Part shown: one piece after another, positions 60,461 through 64,000 of the stretch
Layout of the letters: the number at the start of each line of letters is the position of its first letter
Position numbering within the stretch: position 1 is the stretch's first letter
Assembly: GCA_023228245.1 (NCBI GenBank)
Contig: JALOBN010000009.1
Span: 1 to 64,000, forward strand
Direction of reading: 5' to 3'
DNA length: 64,000 nt
Origin: Candidatus Pacearchaeota archaeon
Lineage (GTDB): Archaea > Nanoarchaeota > Nanoarchaeia > Pacearchaeales > GW2011-AR1
The notes under the pieces: generated by a model
What the model was told of the DNA's origin: nothing
Seen by the model: the letters and a program-made list of their open reading frames with translations, nothing else
The model's database searches: none
Position numbers and translations under genes: made by a program

Positions 60461-61207
60461 ATGCCTTGGAAGCTGGTTGAAGTAGATTTGATTCCGGCGG
60501 GTAAAAGGTTAGGGCTTTGTGGGAGGCCTTACCATGGGCACCCTAGAGGATGCAAGAATTTCAGAAAGAAGGCTGGGTGCCCACCTGACCTGCCCCCGTT
60601 TCCATTACGCCTAGATAGGAAGATTTGGGCGATTTACACTAGATACCCATTAGGTCAGCACATTGCAAAAATGCAAACTGCTCATCCGGACTGGGAGGAG
60701 TATCAGCTAGCCAACCTGCTTTATTGGCAAGGTACTAGCAAGCGTATGTTGAGGGATGAGGTAGCCAGGTTCAAACAGTCAGTGCCTAGGGTTCATGTGG
60801 TTCCCCGCAACGCTCATATTGATAACTATATCGACGTTACGTCTACGATGGCTAAGGTAGGCATCCGTCTAGAATGGCCAGCACGTACTAAGGCTTATGA
60901 AATAGCCTTTGCCGGAACGTCTGTAGTGGGGCTAAGCGAAGGTGAGTGGGTTAAACTGGTTGGTAGGTGGCCTGAGCTGTATGCTGTCAGAGAAGTAGAT
61001 AGACCAGAGAGTCAACGGGGATTGCTTGGGTTGACATTTGGCAAATTTGTCGTAGAGAAGTACACACCGGGTATCGGTTGGGATGTGCGATGTCGGTGTG
61101 GTATTACAGAAACGATTACCAGCCGTGCAATACTCATCAAGGCTCTGGGGTGCTGTAGATGCGCGCAACAAAAACCCCCGCCTCGTAGCGGGGGCAATGT
61201 GTGTTGA
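60461..61207 (+). CDS. Metal-binding protein fused to a zinc-ribbon tail
   Basis: 248 residues from ATG 60461 (AGGAG upstream). CGRPYHGHPRGCKNFRKKAG and CPP form a DUF2284-like Cys/His metal-binding motif in the N-terminal 60 residues. The C-terminal 55 residues (LTFGKFVVEKYTPGIGWDVR, CRCGITETITSRAI, CCRC) resemble the zinc domain of the HNH protein at 55805. Located after the kinase; role in modification is possible. Confidence 0.5.
   Translation: MPWKLVEVDLIPAGKRLGLCGRPYHGHPRGCKNFRKKAGCPPDLPPFPLRLDRKIWAIYTRYPLGQHIAKMQTAHPDWEEYQLANLLYWQGTSKRMLRDEVARFKQSVPRVHVVPRNAHIDNYIDVTSTMAKVGIRLEWPARTKAYEIAFAGTSVVGLSEGEWVKLVGRWPELYAVREVDRPESQRGLLGLTFGKFVVEKYTPGIGWDVRCRCGITETITSRAILIKALGCCRCAQQKPPPRSGGNVC
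61170..61194 (-). terminator. Rho-independent terminator for the minus-strand gene at 61225-61911
   Basis: On the minus strand: CCCCCGC-TACGAG-GCGGGGG followed by TTTTT. Perfect 7-base stem, 6-base loop. It lies 31 bases past the stop of the minus-strand gene and overlaps the C-terminal codons of the plus-strand gene. Confidence 0.85.
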
Positions 61208-61224
61208 ATTTGATCGGACGCTGA

Positions 61225-61911
61225 TTACTTGCTGGCCTTGAATCGTTCCCACGCCTTGCGACCGGTGGCCGTGATAGCGTACCACACACCATGCTTACCA
61301 TCCGGCGGTTCGATGAATTTCACCAGCCCACGGCCAGCGAGACCACCACCTTGCAAGCCGTAATCCTCACGCATGGCAGCTCCCATGATTTTCGCGCTGG
61401 CACCAGGTAGATCCTTCTTGGCAGCATCCTTGCCGTTCAGGACTTTGAGAATGGCGGCTTCCTTGGCAGTAAGGTCAAGGGGGCCCTTGGCTGCCTTGCT
61501 AGCAGGCTTAGCCTTAGCCTTGGCTTTGGGGGCCTTGGCAACCTTGCCAGAGCCCTTGGCTGCCTTGCTAGCAGGCTTAGCCTTAGCCTTGGCTTTGGGG
61601 GCCTTGGTGGCTTTGGTAGCCGTCTTGGGCTTGCTAGTGGCCTTGGAGGACTCGGTGGCGGAAACGGCAGCGGATTCGGGGGTGGTTTCGGGCGACATAG
61701 CATTGCTCCTAGTAAATGTGGGGGTGTAGCCCATCTTGTCCTGGTGTGCAAAGAACCGACGTGCAGCAAAGGCATCAGCAAACTGCTTGACCTTGCGCTG
61801 GCCGTTGGCAGTGGTGTAGGACACTGCGGCAGGCATCGGCTTGCGATCCATTGGGAACATTGGGCTGACCCCGGTTTGGTTTTGGTTGGAACTCCCAACC
61901 ACGCCAGTCAT
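61225..61911 (-). CDS. Histone H1-like basic protein with C-terminal winged-helix-like domain
   Basis: 228 residues. Residues about 95-142 contain two near-identical 23-residue repeats (APKAKAKAKPASKAAKG), similar to AlgP or H1 tails. The C-terminus (LTAKEAAILKVLNG, MREDYGLQGGGLAGRGLVKF, GVWYAITATGRKAWERFK) resembles a winged helix. The only minus-strand gene in the right arm, and it has its own terminator. Likely DNA-compacting or regulatory. Confidence 0.6.
   Translation of the reverse strand: MTGVVGSSNQNQTGVSPMFPMDRKPMPAAVSYTTANGQRKVKQFADAFAARRFFAHQDKMGYTPTFTRSNAMSPETTPESAAVSATESSKATSKPKTATKATKAPKAKAKAKPASKAAKGSGKVAKAPKAKAKAKPASKAAKGPLDLTAKEAAILKVLNGKDAAKKDLPGASAKIMGAAMREDYGLQGGGLAGRGLVKFIEPPDGKHGVWYAITATGRKAWERFKASK
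61484..61607. repeat. Two near-identical 55-base units, 69 bases apart
   Basis: Units at 61484-61538 and 61553-61607 encode the Lys/Ala/Pro repeats of the H1-like protein in frame (69 bases is 23 codons). Near-identity at the DNA level suggests recent duplication or slippage. Confidence 0.75.
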
Positions 61912-62014
61912 TGTAATTCAAGCTGGGAAAGATAATAGCCCACTAACGGGTGGTTTTGGAAAGATTGTTGCAACTTAGTATTACTAACCATCTTACGTCT
62001 ACAGGAATTTTTGG

Positions 62015-62566
62015 ATGCTCACCGTTTTGCTCGATATGGACGAGGTGATCACAGATTTTGTCGGTGCCGCCTTGCGGGAACATGGCTGGACCAGACACCG
62101 ATTGGAGAAGGTTTGGACGCCTGGAACATGGTCGATTGTTGAACCGATGGAAATGACCCAGCAACAATTCTGGGCACCAATCAAAGCCGCTGGCACAGAT
62201 TTCTGGGCCTACATGAATCCAACTCCATGGGCAGAAAAGATACTGGGATTAATGAGCAAATACGACTGGATGATTGTCACATCTCCATCAAAGTGTGCTG
62301 CCGCAGGTACAGGCAAGATAAGATGGATCAAACAACAGCTAGGGGAAGACTTCGAGGACTACGTAATTACCCCATGCAAATCGAGGTTGGCTAGGCCAGA
62401 CTACGTTTTGATTGACGACCGAGAAGAGACAGTTAAGAATTTTGTTAAGGCTGGTGGTAGAGGTATTGTATTCCCCTCTCGCCACAATTTTCTACACGAA
62501 TGTTCAGACCCAGTACAGTATGTCAAGTATCGATTAGAACAAGAAACACGTCAAACAGGATCATAG
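62015..62566 (+). CDS. 5'(3')-deoxyribonucleotidase-like HAD hydrolase
   Basis: 183 residues. TVLLDMDEVITDFVGAAL supplies the DxDxV nucleophile motif, MIVTSPSKCAAAG the Thr/Ser motif II, and ARPDYVLIDDREETVKNF the terminal DD motif. It would dephosphorylate deoxynucleoside monophosphates and so shape the nucleotide pool. Near the synthase homologue. Confidence 0.8.
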   Translation: MLTVLLDMDEVITDFVGAALREHGWTRHRLEKVWTPGTWSIVEPMEMTQQQFWAPIKAAGTDFWAYMNPTPWAEKILGLMSKYDWMIVTSPSKCAAAGTGKIRWIKQQLGEDFEDYVITPCKSRLARPDYVLIDDREETVKNFVKAGGRGIVFPSRHNFLHECSDPVQYVKYRLEQETRQTGS

Positions 62567-62575
62567 ACAGCAATA

Positions 62576-62944
62576 ATGAAAAAGATTTACCCTAGGCCAC
62601 TAAGTAACCCTAACCAGCCCTATGTCTACACCTGGAAATACGAAGGAGTAGTTATTTGGGTTGGTAGGGGGACTGGGATGAGAGGGGTGCCCAGACCTAG
62701 TTCAGGAAGCAATGCAGGAAGGCCTGACGTGTTGGCTAAGCTAGTGGCTAACATCTGGAGTAAGATCGACTACACAATCCTACCTTGTAAAACTGTAAAA
62801 GAGTCAATTAAGCTAGAGGAAGCTACAATTGCCTCATTAAAACCTAAGTACAATAGGGCTCCAGGAACTGGTGGATTCAAGGGGATGCACTCTATCGAAG
62901 GAAGAAAAAGAATCTCGGACCACCAAAAAATTAAGGGTGGTTAG
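62576..62944 (+). CDS. GIY-YIG homing endonuclease, N-terminal part
   Basis: 122 residues. YVYTWKYEGVVIWVGRGTGM corresponds to the GIY-YIG core, with Arg and a late Glu (KLEEATIASLKPKYNRAPG). The frame ends just after SIEGRKRISDHQK at an A6 run (62925-62930); downstream NUMOD3 repeats are in the next frame, so a one-base indel or a frameshift separates them. Confidence 0.65.
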   Translation: MKKIYPRPLSNPNQPYVYTWKYEGVVIWVGRGTGMRGVPRPSSGSNAGRPDVLAKLVANIWSKIDYTILPCKTVKESIKLEEATIASLKPKYNRAPGTGGFKGMHSIEGRKRISDHQKIKGG

Positions 62945-63311
62945 TGATGAAACTAAACGCAAGATAAGCTTAGCCGCTAAAGGAAGAAAACATTCTGATT
63001 CTGCAAAAATGAAGATGAGCATTTCTAGACTTGGAAAGCCTCGACCTGACATCAGACTACGAATGATAGGCAACAAAAACCTAGTCGGACATCACCACTC
63101 AGAGGAAACTAGGAGACGAATAAGTGAGGCTAATTTGGGCAGACCAGTTAGTGATTTATGTCGACTAAAGTCTAGCCAAAGGGCAATAGAAAGAAATAGA
63201 GTAAACCCACCACGTAAAGGCAAAACGTGTTCTGCTGAACACAGACGAAAACTTAGTGAAGCCCGCAAGAGATATCTTGAAAGGAAGAAAACCGATGCAT
63301 CTCAAAACTAG
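62928..63311 (+). pseudogene. GIY-YIG endonuclease, C-terminal NUMOD3 repeats in another frame
   Basis: Repeats of the pattern SDETKRKISLAAKGRKHS, HSEETRRRISEANLGRP and SAEHRRKLSEARK are NUMOD3 DNA-binding units that belong to the N-terminal GIY-YIG domain. They lack their own start with a good site; ATG 62871 is out of context. Removing one A from the A6 run would join both parts into one 244-residue enzyme. Confidence 0.6.
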
Positions 63312-64000
63312 AAATGTTAACACGGCGTTTCAAACCCTAGTATCTGGTATCTATACCGGAAGTATCCCAACAGTCCATCGCAGTAGCCGAGCTGGTGATG
63401 TTCTTCAAGTAGAAGAGCCTGTGATTGTCACCTATAGTCACCCAAGAGAACGGGTGTTGTTTAATAAGAAACGGGATGCCCCATGTTTTTTCACGCTGTT
63501 TGAATCTCTCTGGATGTTGGCGGGACGCAATGACGTTGCACCACTGGCTTACTACAATAGCCAGATTGCTGACATTGCCAGCGATGACGGTAAGACATTC
63601 AACGGAGCTTATGGCTATCGATGGAGAAACGGATATGGTGGACAAGAAGCTGGGGGAGACGGCCCTTACCCTTACACAGAAGACAGGAGGGTTGACCAGC
63701 TATCAATCATAATTGACCAACTACGTAGGAAGCCTGAGTCACGTCGCTGTGTACTGCAGATGTGGGAAGTAGAATCTGATTTGCTAAAGATTGATGAAAC
63801 AAAAGACTGCTGTTGCAATCTGTCAGTCTTGTTTTCAATTCGTAATGAACCATTCGATTGCCTTGATCCAACAGATCCGGCTGTGTTTATGCCAGCTAGT
63901 GATCGGGTTTATCGTTATCTAGATATGACTGTCTACAACAGATCCAATGATATGATTTGGGGAGCGCTTGGAGCAAACGTAGTTCACTTCTCATTTCTAC
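63295..64000 (+). CDS. Thymidylate synthase homologue, probable dUMP hydroxymethylase, partial
   Basis: 235 codons to the window end, ATG 63295 with AAGGAAG upstream. FESLWMLAGRND, TFNGAYGYRWR, PESRRCVLQMWEV, KDCCCNLSVLFSIR (catalytic Cys region) and MTVYNRSNDMIWGALGANVV are ThyA landmarks. The Asn in GAN is the uracil-selective residue, so dUMP rather than dCMP is the likely substrate. Next to hmdU-modification genes it may be a hydroxymethylase; ordinary thymidylate synthase remains possible. Confidence 0.8.
   Translation, partial: MHLKTRNVNTAFQTLVSGIYTGSIPTVHRSSRAGDVLQVEEPVIVTYSHPRERVLFNKKRDAPCFFTLFESLWMLAGRNDVAPLAYYNSQIADIASDDGKTFNGAYGYRWRNGYGGQEAGGDGPYPYTEDRRVDQLSIIIDQLRRKPESRRCVLQMWEVESDLLKIDETKDCCCNLSVLFSIRNEPFDCLDPTDPAVFMPASDRVYRYLDMTVYNRSNDMIWGALGANVVHFSFL

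Noticed and set aside
1..64000. Global reassignment of TAG or TAA
   Set aside because: Large genes (tape measure, epimerase, CsrA, the Pol remnant) end with TAG or TAA at expected lengths, so recoding is not genome-wide.
1..64000. CRISPR array, insertion sequence, integrase or attachment site
   Set aside because: No regularly spaced direct repeats, no transposase or recombinase motifs, and no tRNA-overlapping duplication were seen.

Overview
The window is a 64 kb slice of a tailed double-stranded DNA phage genome with a long, probably non-contractile (siphovirus) tail. The evidence is a 1053-residue tape-measure protein, a tail tube protein and a frameshifted tail-assembly chaperone in canonical order. 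Terminase, portal and capsid genes are absent and presumably lie before base 1. Genes are densely packed with strong Shine-Dalgarno sites and frequent ATGA or GTGA overlaps. The host cannot be read from the sequence. LamG, DUF2341 and DNRLRE virion proteins, a phage csrA and the hypothetical cassettes suggest an environmental Gram-negative or planctomycete-like host, but that is inference.

Layout. (1) 1-17145, plus strand: virion genes, with a metallophosphoesterase, adhesin-like proteins, head-tail joining proteins, tail tube, G/GT chaperone, tape measure, distal tail proteins and a cysteine-rich protein. (2) 17584-27589, plus strand: a glycan cassette with five glycosyltransferase-like genes (two are paralogues), a sulfotransferase, a GNAT enzyme, two methyltransferases, an NAD-dependent epimerase and a DegT-type aminotransferase. 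It ends at a long terminator-like inverted repeat. (3) 27665-40550, minus strand: small unknown genes, an HNH endonuclease, an SF1 helicase, a GC-rich island and a large ParB-like protein. (4) 40551-41003: a divergent, palindrome-rich intergenic region, the best candidate for early promoters or an origin. (5) 41004-64000, almost all plus strand: RuvC-like resolvase, uracil-DNA glycosylase, RecB-like nuclease, Sak4-like ATPase, CsrA, family A DNA polymerase, deoxyribonucleotidase and homing endonucleases. A thymine-hypermodification set is also here: aGPT-pyrophosphorylase-like protein, P-loop kinase and a thymidylate-synthase homologue running off the end.

How the genes may work together. The right arm replicates and recombines DNA. 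The synthase homologue, the kinase and the aGPT-Pplase-like protein together suggest that thymine in the genome is replaced by 5-hydroxymethyluracil and further decorated. The glycan cassette could modify virion proteins, the host surface or the modified base.

Points most worth a second look: a DUF4326 domain inserted inside the polymerase exonuclease domain; an HNH gene inserted at the polymerase 3' end with the displaced old C-terminus still readable beyond it; several small genes whose frame continues through an in-frame UAA or UAG; and structured-RNA loci (43.2-43.45 kb, 49.5-50.76 kb) with tRNA-like cloverleaves that lack a normal anticodon arm.
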